Source of the DNA: Flavobacterium restrictum
GTDB lineage: Bacteria > Bacteroidota > Bacteroidia > Flavobacteriales > Flavobacteriaceae
DNA length: 64,000 nucleotides
Assembly (NCBI RefSeq): GCF_007097245.1
Contig: NZ_VJZT01000001.1
Span: 1 to 64,000, forward strand
Direction of reading: 5' to 3'
Part shown: positions 53,074 through 62,108 of the stretch, piece after piece
Position numbering within the stretch: position 1 is the first letter of the stretch
Layout of the letters: every line of letters begins with the position of its first letter
Translations under genes and position numbers: made by a program
The notes under the pieces: generated by a model
Told to the model about the DNA's origin: nothing
The model's database searches: none
What the model saw: only the letters and a program-made list of their open reading frames with translations

Positions 53074-56000
53074 TTATAATTTCTCTACCCACAATCTAGC
53101 ATTCACAAATGCTTCATGCCAAGGCGAAACTTCATCGTTTCTGTCTTTTGGATAATGTGCCCAGTTCCATTGAAAAGTCGAACGCTCAATGTGTGGCATC
53201 ATAACCAAATGCCTTCCCGTTGTATCGCATAGCATAGCGGTATTATAATCGGAACCGTTTGGATTGGCTGGGTAACTTTTGTAACCATATTTTCCAACGA
53301 TGTTGTAGTTTGCTTCTGGTTCCGGTAAATTAAATTTTCCTTCACCATGCGATACCCAAACGCCAAGAGTACTTCCCGCCAATGTGGACAACATCACCGA
53401 TTTGTTTTCTTGAATCGTTACCGAGGTAAAAATACTTTCGTGTTTATGACTTTCGTTGTGCAACATTTTTCCGTGTACTTCGTGCTCTGGATTTACCAAT
53501 TCCAATTCCATAAACAACTGGCAACCGTTGCAGATTCCAACAGATAAAGTATCTTCTCTTTTGAAGAAGTTTTTTAATGCTGTATTTGCTTTTTCGTTGT
53601 ATTTGAATGCGCCAGCCCAACCTTTGGCGGAGCCCAAAACATCGGAATTCGAGAATCCTCCCACGGCGCCAATAAACTGAATGTCTTCTAGGGTTTCGCG
53701 TCCCGAAATCAAATCGGTCATGTGTACATCTTTTACATCAAAACCCGCTAAATACATGGCGTTTGCCATTTCACGCTCGGAATTACTTCCTTTTTCACGA
53801 ATAATAGCAGCCTTTGGTCTTGGTTTTGTAGCATCGATAACAGGTGCTTTGCCAGTAAAGTGTGCAGGGAAAGTATATTTTAATGCTTGGTTTTTGTAAT
53901 TATCAAAACGGGCTTTTGCCGTTCCGTTTTTGGCTTGTTTTTGATCTAATAAATAAGAGGTTTTAAACCAAATGTCTCTTTGTTTTTTGATGTCTAAAGT
54001 CAAATGTCCAAGGTCTAAAGTTTCAGTTGAAGTAACTGAACCAATTTTGAAGAACTCAATGTTATTTGAATTTAATTTAGATTCAACACTTGCATCATTT
54101 TTAGCCTGAAAAACAATCCCAATATTTTCAGCAAAAAGAATTTTTACTAAATCTTTTTCTTTAAAATTATCGAAAGAAATATTTGCTCCCAAATTCACAT
54201 CTGCAAAACACATTTCCAATAAAGTAGTAATCAAACCACCACTTCCGATATCATGACCTGCCAAGATTTGAGTGTCTAAAATTAATTCTTGCAAGGTGTT
54301 AAAAGCATTCTTAAAAAACTTCGCTTCTTTAATTGTGGGTGCTTCGTTTCCAATTGCGTTTAAAGTTTGTGCCAATGAAGAGCCACCTAATTTAAAATCG
54401 TCTTGCGACAAATTGATATAATAAATAGACCCACCGTCTTTTTGCAAAACAGGTTCAACCACTTTTGTAATATCGATACAATTTCCACCTGCAGAAATAA
54501 TTACTGTTCCGGGCGCAATTACTTCGTCGTTTGGATATTTTTGTTTCATCGAAAGGGAGTCTTTTCCGGTTGGAATGTTGATTCCCAATTCGATAGCAAA
54601 TTCCGAACACGCTTCAACAGCCGCATACAAACGAGCATCTTCGCCTTCGTTCTTGCAGGCCCACATCCAGTTGGCGGATAACGATATGCCGTCCATTCCG
54701 TTTTTTATAGGTGCAAAAACAATATTCGATAGCGATTCGGCAATCGCCGTTCTTGTTCCCGCCACGGGATCAATCAAAGACGCAATTGGCGAATGCCCAA
54801 TCGAGGTCGCAATTCCTTCAATACCTTGGTAATCCAAAGCCATCACACCAACATTATTTAAAGGCAGTTGCAAGGGCCCAGCACATTGTTGTTTGGCCAC
54901 TTTTCCGCCCACACAACGATCGACTTTGTTGGTCAACCAGTCTTTGCAGGCCACGGCTTCTAGTTGCAAAACGTGTTTTAAATAAGTAGCAATATTGTTT
55001 TTATCGTATTGTAAACCACCATAATTATAAGCGATAGTTTTGTCGGTCATTACGGTTTTTGGCGAACTTCCAAAAAAATCTTCCAAGGCATAATCCATTG
55101 GTTTTTCGCCTGTGGTTTTGGACTCGAACGTAAAGCGGTGATCGCCCGTAACATCGCCCACTTGGTACATTGGAGCACGTTCTCTGTCTGCTATTTTTTG
55201 TAGTAAATCGATATTTTCTTTGGCAATAACCAATCCCATTCGTTCTTGGGATTCGTTGCCAATAATTTCTTTTGCGGAAAGGGTAGGGTCGCCCACAGGC
55301 AGTTTGTCTAAATCAATTAATCCGCCGGTTTCTTCCACCAATTCCGAAAGGCAGTTTAAATGCCCGCCAGCTCCGTGATCGTGAATGGAAACAATTGGAT
55401 TATGGTCGCTTTCTACCAAACCCCGAATGGCGTTGGCAGCCCGTTTTTGCATCTCGGGATTCGAGCGTTGAATGGCGTTGAGTTCGATTCCCGATCCCAA
55501 AGCCCCAGTATCTGCTGATGATACCGCAGCACCACCCATTCCAATTCTATAATTTTCGCCGCCCAGAATGACGATTTTATCGCCTTCCTGTGGTTTCTTT
55601 TTGATGGCTTGGTCTAATTTTCCGTAACCAATGCCACCGGCTTGCATGATTACTTTGTCGTAACCAATTTTGCGGTTGTTTTCTTGATGTTCGAAAGTTA
55701 AAACAGAACCTGTAATTAACGGTTGCCCGAATTTATTTCCAAAATCCGAAGCTCCGTTGGATGCTTTGATTAAAATATCCATTGGCGTTTGGTACAACCA
55801 TTTTCTTTCGGCTACAGCATCTTCCCAAGGTCTGTCATCTTGAGCGGAGTCGAAAGACGTCAAACGAGAATACGAAGTCATATACACTGCGGTTCCAGCC
55901 AATGGCAAGGAGCCTTGACCACCTGCCAAACGATCTCGAATTTCGCCACCTGCTCCGGTTGCAGCTCCGTTAAACGGCTCTACGGTGGTAGGGAAATTAT

Positions 56001-56745
56001 GCGTTTCGGCTTTTAAGGAAATAACCGAATCAAATTCTGTTACTTCATAAAAATCGGGTTTGTCGGCAGTTTTTGGGGCAAATTGTTGTACTCTTGGGCC
56101 TTTTACAAAAGCCACATTGTCCTTGTAAGCCGAAACAATATCGTTCGGATTTTCTTGTGATGTTTTTTTAATTAGTTTAAAAAGCGAGGTTTCTTTTTCG
56201 ACGCCATCAATTATAAAAGTACCGTTAAAAATTTTATGACGGCAATGCTCGGAATTGGCTTGCGAAAAAGCAAATATTTCGGAATCGGTTAGTTTTCGAC
56301 CTAATTTTGTGGTCAAATTGTCTAAATAGTCAACCTCTTCGGAGCTTAAGGAAAGTCCTTCTTGTTTGTTGTAGGCTGCAATAGCATCAATATCCAAAAT
56401 AGGTTCTGGAAGCACATTGATGGTAAATATATCGGGATTTAACTCGCTGTATTTTTGCGAAAGCATAGGGTCAAAATCAACAAAATCGGCATCGGAATAT
56501 TGAAATTCTTCGATTCGAATGATTCCAGCAATGCCCATATTTTGCGTAATTTCGACGGCATTGGTGCTCCAAGGCGTAATCATAGTAGCTCGTGGGCCAA
56601 CAAAAAAATCCGACAGTACGGATTTTTCTATTTTATGCGCATCGGCAAAAAGCCAGTTGAGTTTTGAAATGTCTTCGGTAGCAATTTCGGTTTTAGTCTG
56701 AACTGCAAAAATGGTTTTGCTTTGGTTTTCAAAGAAATGAATCAT
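53074..56745 (-). CDS. purL: Phosphoribosylformylglycinamidine synthase, large single-chain form
   Basis: 1223 aa from the ATG at 56745; the frame is open to 56856 but MIHFFENQSKTIFAVQT is the normal start and the promoter lies upstream of it. Uses glutamine and ATP to make FGAM in purine synthesis. Order: N-terminal substrate adaptor domain, two synthetase repeats (SLKAETHNFPTTVEPFNGAATGAGGEIRD; DLGSGGLITTLLEMCFADV), and a glutaminase domain at the end (FSNSDVLGSAKGWAG, VGICNGCQLFMEL with the nucleophile Cys, then the closing His/Glu pair). Two repeat-like inserts are kept in frame: residues about 294-306 (TSFDSAQDD) and about 909-920 (ETLDLGHLTLDIK). Confidence 0.95.
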   Translation of the reverse strand: MIHFFENQSKTIFAVQTKTEIATEDISKLNWLFADAHKIEKSVLSDFFVGPRATMITPWSTNAVEITQNMGIAGIIRIEEFQYSDADFVDFDPMLSQKYSELNPDIFTINVLPEPILDIDAIAAYNKQEGLSLSSEEVDYLDNLTTKLGRKLTDSEIFAFSQANSEHCRHKIFNGTFIIDGVEKETSLFKLIKKTSQENPNDIVSAYKDNVAFVKGPRVQQFAPKTADKPDFYEVTEFDSVISLKAETHNFPTTVEPFNGAATGAGGEIRDRLAGGQGSLPLAGTAVYMTSYSRLTSFDSAQDDRPWEDAVAERKWLYQTPMDILIKASNGASDFGNKFGQPLITGSVLTFEHQENNRKIGYDKVIMQAGGIGYGKLDQAIKKKPQEGDKIVILGGENYRIGMGGAAVSSADTGALGSGIELNAIQRSNPEMQKRAANAIRGLVESDHNPIVSIHDHGAGGHLNCLSELVEETGGLIDLDKLPVGDPTLSAKEIIGNESQERMGLVIAKENIDLLQKIADRERAPMYQVGDVTGDHRFTFESKTTGEKPMDYALEDFFGSSPKTVMTDKTIAYNYGGLQYDKNNIATYLKHVLQLEAVACKDWLTNKVDRCVGGKVAKQQCAGPLQLPLNNVGVMALDYQGIEGIATSIGHSPIASLIDPVAGTRTAIAESLSNIVFAPIKNGMDGISLSANWMWACKNEGEDARLYAAVEACSEFAIELGINIPTGKDSLSMKQKYPNDEVIAPGTVIISAGGNCIDITKVVEPVLQKDGGSIYYINLSQDDFKLGGSSLAQTLNAIGNEAPTIKEAKFFKNAFNTLQELILDTQILAGHDIGSGGLITTLLEMCFADVNLGANISFDNFKEKDLVKILFAENIGIVFQAKNDASVESKLNSNNIEFFKIGSVTSTETLDLGHLTLDIKKQRDIWFKTSYLLDQKQAKNGTAKARFDNYKNQALKYTFPAHFTGKAPVIDATKPRPKAAIIREKGSNSEREMANAMYLAGFDVKDVHMTDLISGRETLEDIQFIGAVGGFSNSDVLGSAKGWAGAFKYNEKANTALKNFFKREDTLSVGICNGCQLFMELELVNPEHEVHGKMLHNESHKHESIFTSVTIQENKSVMLSTLAGSTLGVWVSHGEGKFNLPEPEANYNIVGKYGYKSYPANPNGSDYNTAMLCDTTGRHLVMMPHIERSTFQWNWAHYPKDRNDEVSPWHEAFVNARLWVEKL
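53989..54021 (-). repeat. Possible simple-repeat insert inside purL
   Basis: The minus strand reads CTTTAGACCTTGGACATTTGACTTTAGACATC in pieces of TTAGACxTTTG type, encoding ETLDLGHLTLDIK. It looks like degenerate repeat DNA placed in a linker of the second synthetase half. Less certain than the insert at 55829. Confidence 0.35.
55829..55866 (-). repeat. Dispersed repeat (FDSAQDD type) inserted in frame in purL
   Basis: Plus-strand core TGTCATCTTGAGCGGAGTCG with flanks; read on the minus strand it codes for TSFDSAQDD between the conserved purL segments MTSYSR and RPWEDAVAERKW. From general knowledge, this sequence (also readable as VILSGVE) is a very common dispersed intergenic repeat in Bacteroidota genomes. 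Confidence 0.7.
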
Positions 56746-56772
56746 CGTTGTGTTGTTTGTTGTAGTATCGTG

Positions 56773-56804
56773 CAAATTTAGTTTAAATAAATAGTAAGAA
56801 CAAA
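56773..56804 (-). promoter_or_regulatory. Promoter of purL
   Basis: On the minus strand TTTG (56801-56804), 20-bp spacer, TAAATTTG (56773-56780): a good match to the Bacteroidota consensus. It ends 27 bp before the ATG at 56745 and supports that start. Confidence 0.65.
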
Positions 56805-57058
56805 TGTGATACAGAAAGTATTTGACAAAATCAAGAATTAAAAAAGCGCCATCCATTTTTTAAATCGATAGTGCTTTTAAGGAAGTCGAAAGTTTTAATG
56901 TCGTAAAGTCAAAAGAAGCAATATTGTCAATAATAGTTCAAAATCAATCTATTACCACGTTTTTTCCAATACGTCATCATACAATGAATGTTATATGTTT
57001 TGTTTTAATATCCAAATTAAATTGCTTTTTTACCAAATTATAATGAACTCAAAAGGAT
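56805..57058. other. Intergenic region with no recognised feature
   Basis: Together with the purL promoter it forms the 313-bp gap 56746-57058. AT-rich. A stretch around 56884-56915 has loosely repeated GTCGAAAG/GTCAAAAG units. No gene, RNA or terminator is supported. Confidence 0.5.
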
Positions 57059-58585
57059 TTATTTTGGAAACGTTTTGTTTTGATAGGCACCCAAATCTGG
57101 TGGAGAAGTTCTCGAATTTCCTATAATATCAAGCGGAATGGTATACGCCGAATTCCCTTTTGCGAAAGCGGCAGAAGTCTCGTCGATATTCATTTTGTTT
57201 AGATTTATATTAAAGAATTTAGGGTCTTTGTTCAATATAATATTGGTGTAATGTGCGCCGTCAGTTTGAAATTGATACAAAGGATCGGTCGTAAATTGAT
57301 TGGATGTATTGTTGAATTTTAGCAAGCAATTATTAAACTGGTAGTTAAAAGCGGCCCCTTCTTTTTTATTCAAAAGGAGTTCGTTCGAGTAGGAGCCGTA
57401 AATTATGCAATTGTTAAAAGTAGCTGCTGTCAAATCCTTAACTTCTGGAGTTGCGCTTGCAAAATAGTTCCCAACCGAAACCGCAACTTGGCTGGAACTC
57501 GACCAATTATTGTTGAACGTACAATGGGTAAACTGGTAATTGCCGCCATAAGCACAAGCTAAACCTGCTTGACCTGCATTGTTTATGACTAGGTTTTCGG
57601 CTTTAATTTTGGCTGTTTGCGCTAGAATTCCATAATTTGTAGCATTGTAAATTTGAGTGTTTTTTAGGGTAACTGTTGTTCCGTCATTACTGTCAATCCA
57701 TAAACCTACCGTAGCATTTTTCAGTGTCAAGTGGTCAAAAGTATTGTTGGTACTGCCATCCGTAAGCCAAATAATTCCCCATTGTCCAGGCACATCAGCA
57801 AAATCTGGCTCTAATCTATCGCCTTCAAAAATGACTTCTTTTTCGAGTTTATCGGTTAAGGATTGGCCTCCATTCACATGAATACTGGCTTTATTGGCGA
57901 CAATTAATCCAGAATTGGCATGAAAATAAACACGAGAACCGGGATCAAAAGTGGCGGTTTTTCCTGATGGAACTGCGGCATAACCATAGATTACATAGGG
58001 CTTTTTATTCGTAAATTGGAGTTCATTTCCATTAACAGGATCATTTTCATCGAGGTAAAAACCGTAAACTTTATCTTCGCCAATTGGAAGGGTTTCGGTT
58101 GTGCCATCTGCAAATTTTTTGGGGTAAAGAAACACCGCGTCTTGAATTAAAGTGACCAAGGCTACCTTTTGTAGATTGGTGCCGCTATCAAACTGAATGT
58201 CATCCGTGTATAAAAAATCGGTTGGATTAGCATCGGCACTGCTGGCGGTTGTTTCTATAAAAATATACAAACTGTCTTTGGCCAAAAGGGTTACATCATT
58301 GAATATTTTCCCATTCGTTCCCAATATACCATCAACGGTCATTCTATATTTAGAATTCAATCCTTTGCCCAGTTGAATGGTGGGGATTTTAATGTCGTTT
58401 TTGCTGTGGTTGTAGACTTTTAGCTTATAAGTGCTGGAACCAATGTTAGTAAAAACGGTATCCAAGTAAATCGTATCTTTAGAAAAAGCCAAATCGCCGG
58501 TGCTTGGAATGGTTTCAAAATCACTACGACAAGAACAAATAGTTAGTAATAGTCCTGCAAAAAGTAGTAAAGTGATGTGGCGCAT
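57059..58585 (-). CDS. Lipoprotein with parallel beta-helix domain
   Basis: 508 aa. Lipoprotein signal MRHITLLLFAGLLLTICSC (Cys19). Residues about 30-140 form a beta-sandwich typical of Bacteroidota surface lipoproteins (DLAFSKDTIYLDTVFTNIGSSTYKLKVYN). The middle and C-terminus (about 215-440) read as right-handed beta-helix rungs: VYFHANSGLIVANKASIHVNGG, NNTFDHLTLKNATVGLWID, TVTLKNTQIYNATNYGILAQTAKIKAENLVINNAG. Such folds bind or cleave polysaccharides, but no catalytic residues can be named. The end ISPDLGAYQ-like (TSPPDLGAYQ) is usual for this group. Function unknown. Confidence 0.78.
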   Translation of the reverse strand: MRHITLLLFAGLLLTICSCRSDFETIPSTGDLAFSKDTIYLDTVFTNIGSSTYKLKVYNHSKNDIKIPTIQLGKGLNSKYRMTVDGILGTNGKIFNDVTLLAKDSLYIFIETTASSADANPTDFLYTDDIQFDSGTNLQKVALVTLIQDAVFLYPKKFADGTTETLPIGEDKVYGFYLDENDPVNGNELQFTNKKPYVIYGYAAVPSGKTATFDPGSRVYFHANSGLIVANKASIHVNGGQSLTDKLEKEVIFEGDRLEPDFADVPGQWGIIWLTDGSTNNTFDHLTLKNATVGLWIDSNDGTTVTLKNTQIYNATNYGILAQTAKIKAENLVINNAGQAGLACAYGGNYQFTHCTFNNNWSSSSQVAVSVGNYFASATPEVKDLTAATFNNCIIYGSYSNELLLNKKEGAAFNYQFNNCLLKFNNTSNQFTTDPLYQFQTDGAHYTNIILNKDPKFFNINLNKMNIDETSAAFAKGNSAYTIPLDIIGNSRTSPPDLGAYQNKTFPK

Positions 58586-58756
58586 TGGTATCGATTTTTT
58601 TGTAAAAATAGGGATAAATTAGAAAATGCAATCTATCCGCATCTATAAAATGCAATATGTTTTGAATTATTGTATGGTTTCCAAAAAATATAGCCGACTC
58701 TTTCTTTTTTTTATCCAAAGATCGGCATACAATTTATACTTTTACAAAAAAAAGCA

Positions 58757-59185
58757 ATGGCATTAGACAAAATAAAAATGCTCGAATACTGTAATGCGTT
58801 TTCGAAAAACACCTTGATGGAAACCTTGAACATTGAATATATTGATGCAGGTCCTGATTTTTTGGTCGCCAAAATGCCAGTGAATGCTACTGTTCACCAA
58901 CCAATGGGCTTGTTGCATGGCGGTGCATCGGTTGCATTGGCGGAAAGTGTGGGAAGTGCGGCGTCTCATTTTTTTATAAATGACCAAGAGCAAGAAGTGC
59001 GTGGCATCGAAATAGCAGCAAATCATCTCAAAAGTATCCGTGAAGGAGTAGTTTTTGGTACCGCTAGAATCATTCATAAAGGGCGAAGCATCCATTTATG
59101 GGAAATAAAAATCACGGATGAAGCGGGGAATTTAATCTCGCTTTGCAAATTGACCAATATGGTTTTGACCAAAGAAAAAAAATAA
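58757..59185 (+). CDS. Hotdog-fold acyl-CoA thioesterase (PaaI/MenI type)
   Basis: 142 aa. Hotdog motif HQPMGLLHGGASVALAESVGSAASHF (about 47-72) with the catalytic acidic residue in LAESVG, then GIEIAANHLKSIREGVVFGTARIIHKGRSIHLWEIKI. Members hydrolyse aryl- or acyl-CoA esters, including 1,4-dihydroxy-2-naphthoyl-CoA in menaquinone synthesis. An isochorismate synthase gene 700 bp downstream on the same strand makes that role attractive, though not proven. Confidence 0.86.
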   Translation: MALDKIKMLEYCNAFSKNTLMETLNIEYIDAGPDFLVAKMPVNATVHQPMGLLHGGASVALAESVGSAASHFFINDQEQEVRGIEIAANHLKSIREGVVFGTARIIHKGRSIHLWEIKITDEAGNLISLCKLTNMVLTKEKK

Positions 59186-59257
59186 GAACTACGGTTTTTT
59201 TGAGGGTTTTCTTTCTGCAAAAAGAGATTAATTGACATTACTAAATAAAGTATTAAA

Positions 59258-59887
59258 ATGAAAAAACACATCACAATTTTCTTGACATTGTGCACAGTAT
59301 GGACTGTTTGTAGCCAAAATTTTGAAGGTAAAATCACTTATTTTAACTCCTATAAAAGCAACAATCCACAAGTTACGGATCAGCAATGGAACACGATGTT
59401 GGGCAGTACACAAGAATATTATATTAAATCTGGGGATTACAAATCAGTGGTGAATGGGTCGCTATTTCAATGGCAATTGTATCGCAATGATGCCAATAAA
59501 TTGTACAACAAAATGGCAAATTCCGAAATCGCTTTTTGGAACGACGGTGCCATTCAAGGTGATGAAGTTTTGAAAGTAGTGTGGAATAAAAAAACAAGTA
59601 CCGTTTTGGGGTATTTGTGTGACGAGCTTATTTTGACTTGCAAAAGTGGTGTTCAAAAATATTATTTCAATTCGAAAATCAAAGTTGATGCGGCATTATT
59701 TGCCAAACATAAATTTGGAAATTGGTTTGATTTTGTCTCTAAATCGAATGCTATACCATTGAAAACTATCATTGAGACACCGCAATTTACGCTTGTGAGT
59801 ACCGCAACTGCTGTGCTTCCTATGGTATTGGAAAGCAGTTTTTTTCAACTACCTGTTGGAATTCTAACCGAAAAAAGTCCGTATTAA
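59258..59887 (+). CDS. Secreted protein of unknown function
   Basis: 209 aa. Signal peptide MKKHITIFLTLCTVWTVCSQ. The mature part FEGKITYFNSYKSNNPQ, YYIKSGDYKSVVNG, VVWNKKTSTVLGYLCDELILTCKSGVQKYYFNSKIKVD and VLESSFFQLPVGIL resembles, in strand pattern, the DUF4412/GLPGLI-type periplasmic proteins of Bacteroidota, but the defining GLPGLI motif is absent. Its stop codon overlaps the ATG of the isochorismate synthase gene (TAATG), so translation is coupled. No functional link can be read. Confidence 0.75.
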   Translation: MKKHITIFLTLCTVWTVCSQNFEGKITYFNSYKSNNPQVTDQQWNTMLGSTQEYYIKSGDYKSVVNGSLFQWQLYRNDANKLYNKMANSEIAFWNDGAIQGDEVLKVVWNKKTSTVLGYLCDELILTCKSGVQKYYFNSKIKVDAALFAKHKFGNWFDFVSKSNAIPLKTIIETPQFTLVSTATAVLPMVLESSFFQLPVGILTEKSPY

Positions 59888-60954
59888 TGACCTATTTTAT
59901 TTCAGAAATTAGGAAACAACACGAACGTCAATTGCCCTTTGTGTTGTATAGCAAACCCAATTCGGATCAAGTTATAGGATTGTTGCAACAAAATGATACG
60001 TTATATTCGGTTGTTGATTTTACCGAGAAAGGGTTTGTTTTTGCCTCTTTTGACGGCAATAAAACCTATTTTATTCCTGATAATCAATCGGAAGAAATAA
60101 GCTTTGTTTTCGATAAAAAAACTATTGCTATTCCTGAAATTGAAATAGCAACTGTTAATCTCGAGGCCAAAAAGGAGTTCCAAATGCTAGTTGCCAAAGG
60201 GATTCAAGCAATTGAAAACGAGACGTTTAAAAAAGTAGTTTTGTCCCGACAAGAATCATTAGAATGCCCTAATTTTGATGCTGTTGCGGTGTTTCATAAT
60301 TTGGTTGAATTGTACCCGAGTACTTTTGTTTATTGTTTTTTTCATCCAAAAGTTGGAATGTGGTTGGGGGCAACTCCAGAGCAATTGGTGCGGGTGAACG
60401 ATACCGTTTTTGAAACCATTGCATTGGCGGGAACGCAAAAAGACACGGGAACGGCAACGGTCAAATGGCAAGCAAAAGAAACCGAAGAACAGCAAATTGT
60501 AACCGATTATATTGTTACCAAGTTGCAAAATATAGCTTCGGAAGTGCATGTTTCTGATGCTTATAGCGTTAAAGCAGGAAGTATTTGGCATATAAAAACC
60601 AATATTTCGGGTGTTTTGAATGCCAATGCCAACGTCAAAAATATCATTGAATTATTGCATCCCACACCCGCTGTATGTGGTTTGCCCAAAGAAAAAGCAA
60701 AAGCATTTATTATAGCAAATGAGCAATATGATCGGACTTTTTATACTGGCTTTTTGGGCGAACTCAACCGAAAGGAACTCAATATGAAGCAAAGTTCTGA
60801 TTTATTTGTAAATTTGCGGTGCATGCAAATCAAGGAACAAGTGGCGATTGTTTATATGGGTTGCGGAATTACCAAAGACAGCATTCCTGAAAAAGAATGG
60901 GAAGAAAGCGTTAATAAATCCATGACAATGAAACGAAGTTTGGTTGTGAGTTAG
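59887..60954 (+). CDS. menF: Isochorismate synthase
   Basis: 355 aa. Converts chorismate to isochorismate. The chorismate-binding domain fills the C-terminal 260 residues: FKKVVLSRQESL, FVYCFFHPKVGMWLGATPEQLVRV, FETIALAGTQKD, EEQQIVTDYIVTKL, SIWHIKTNISGVL, LHPTPAVCGLPKEKA, and YTGFLGELN plus LFVNLRCMQIKEQVAIVYMGCGITKDSIPEKEWEE. The N-terminus is short, as in MenF/EntC forms of this phylum. With a hotdog thioesterase encoded two genes upstream, menaquinone synthesis is more likely than siderophore production; no other men genes are in the window. Confidence 0.9.
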   Translation: MTYFISEIRKQHERQLPFVLYSKPNSDQVIGLLQQNDTLYSVVDFTEKGFVFASFDGNKTYFIPDNQSEEISFVFDKKTIAIPEIEIATVNLEAKKEFQMLVAKGIQAIENETFKKVVLSRQESLECPNFDAVAVFHNLVELYPSTFVYCFFHPKVGMWLGATPEQLVRVNDTVFETIALAGTQKDTGTATVKWQAKETEEQQIVTDYIVTKLQNIASEVHVSDAYSVKAGSIWHIKTNISGVLNANANVKNIIELLHPTPAVCGLPKEKAKAFIIANEQYDRTFYTGFLGELNRKELNMKQSSDLFVNLRCMQIKEQVAIVYMGCGITKDSIPEKEWEESVNKSMTMKRSLVVS

Positions 60955-60955
60955 G

Positions 60956-61105
60956 GAGGAAGAGACAAGAGGAAATAGACAAGAGGAAAGAGACAAGAGG
61001 AAAGAGACAAGAGGAAAGAGACAAGAGGAAGAGACAAGAGGAAGAGACAAGAGGAAGAGACAAGAGGAAAGAGACAAGAGGAAAGAGACAAGAGGAAAGG
61101 GCAAT
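60956..61105 (+). repeat. 14-bp purine-rich tandem repeat array
   Basis: About ten copies of AAGAGACAAGAGGA (13-14 bp) in a 150-bp block between menF and bshB1. The core AGAGRCAAGA matches the array in the fad operon. Some copies are one base shorter, as expected from replication slippage. Confidence 0.88.
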
Positions 61106-61170
61106 GTGTTTCTTTAGATTTTTTAGCTTCTTTAACTTCTTTAACTTTTTAAAATAAAAAACATGAATTT

Positions 61171-61887
61171 ATGAAATTAGATATAGTAGCTTTTGGTGCA
61201 CATCCTGATGATGTAGAATTGGGATGCGGCGGAACCATTTTAAAAGAAATCTCATTGGGTAAAACGGTTGGAATTATTGATTTGACTCGGGGCGAATTAG
61301 GAACTCGGGGTTCAGCATTAATTAGAGACCAAGAAGCGGCAGCGGCAGCTAAAATTTTAGGGGTTTCGGTGCGTGAAAACTTGAATATGAGGGATGGTTT
61401 TTTTGTAAATGACGAAGCGCATCAACTGGAAATTATTAAAATGATTCGGAAATACCGACCCGATATTGTGTTGTGTAACGCCATTGATGATCGGCATATT
61501 GATCATGCCAAAGGCAGTTCGTTGGTCTCTGATGCTTGTTTTTTATCCGGTTTGATGAAGATAGAAACCCAACTCGATGGGCAATTGCAAGCCGCTTGGC
61601 GTCCAAAATTAGTTTACCATTACATGCAATGGAAAAACATAGAACCCGATTTTGTTGTCGACATTACAGGCTTCTCTGAAACAAAAATTAAAGCAATAGT
61701 AGCGTATGGATCGCAGTTTTATGATCCAAATTCTAATGAGCCAGAATCGCCTATAACGAGCAAAAACTTCCTAGAAAGCCTAAATTATCGGTCTAGAGAT
61801 TTAGGTCGATTAGCAGGAGTAGAATACGCCGAAGGTTTTACGGTAGAGAGGTATTTGGCAGTCAATAGTTTAGGGGATTTGATGTAA
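61171..61887 (+). CDS. bshB1: Bacillithiol biosynthesis deacetylase BshB1
   Basis: 238 aa. Zinc deacetylase of the LmbE/PIG-L fold that removes acetate from GlcNAc-malate to give GlcN-malate, the second step of bacillithiol synthesis. Zinc motif AHPDD (10-14), DLTRGELGTRGS, LNMRDGFF, CNAIDDRHIDHAKGSSLVSDA (second zinc motif with His) and KLVYHYMQWKNIEPDFVVDI are as expected. bshA and bshC are not in the window. Its own start follows the repeat array by 65 bp. Confidence 0.93.
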   Translation: MKLDIVAFGAHPDDVELGCGGTILKEISLGKTVGIIDLTRGELGTRGSALIRDQEAAAAAKILGVSVRENLNMRDGFFVNDEAHQLEIIKMIRKYRPDIVLCNAIDDRHIDHAKGSSLVSDACFLSGLMKIETQLDGQLQAAWRPKLVYHYMQWKNIEPDFVVDITGFSETKIKAIVAYGSQFYDPNSNEPESPITSKNFLESLNYRSRDLGRLAGVEYAEGFTVERYLAVNSLGDLM

Positions 61888-61962
61888 ATTTGATGTAAAT
61901 TTTTCAAAAAAACCTTTGGTAAAGCAAACAATTATTCTATCTTTGCCACCGCTAAGCAAATG

Positions 61963-62036
61963 GTGGTTGTAGCTCAGCTGGTTAGAGCATCGGTTTGTGG
62001 TACCGAGGGTCGCCGGTTCGAACCCGGTCATCCACC
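61963..62036 (+). tRNA. tRNA-His (anticodon GTG)
   Basis: 74 nt. Acceptor GTGGTTG pairs with CATCCAC apart from one U-U mismatch; D-arm AGCTCAGCTGGTTAGAGC; anticodon loop TTTGTGGTA with GTG; T-arm GCCGGTTCGAACCCGGT. A G at 61962 fits the extra G-1 that marks tRNA-His. CCA is not encoded. Confidence 0.95.
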
Positions 62037-62044
62037 CAAAAGGC

Positions 62045-62075
62045 AAAAGCCTCGAAGAAATTCGAGGCTTTTTTT
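62045..62075. terminator. Terminator after tRNA-His
   Basis: A perfect 12-bp stem (62045-62056 with 62061-62072) with a 4-nt loop and T run. Confidence 0.88.
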
Positions 62076-62108
62076 GTGGAGTAAATTCAAATTGTAAGAT
62101 ATTATTAT

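Noticed and set aside
60956-61105. CRISPR array or coding region in the purine-rich block
   Set aside because: Direct 13-14-bp repeats without spacers. The open frames across it on the minus strand are only Ser/Leu/Phe repeats created by the low-complexity DNA.
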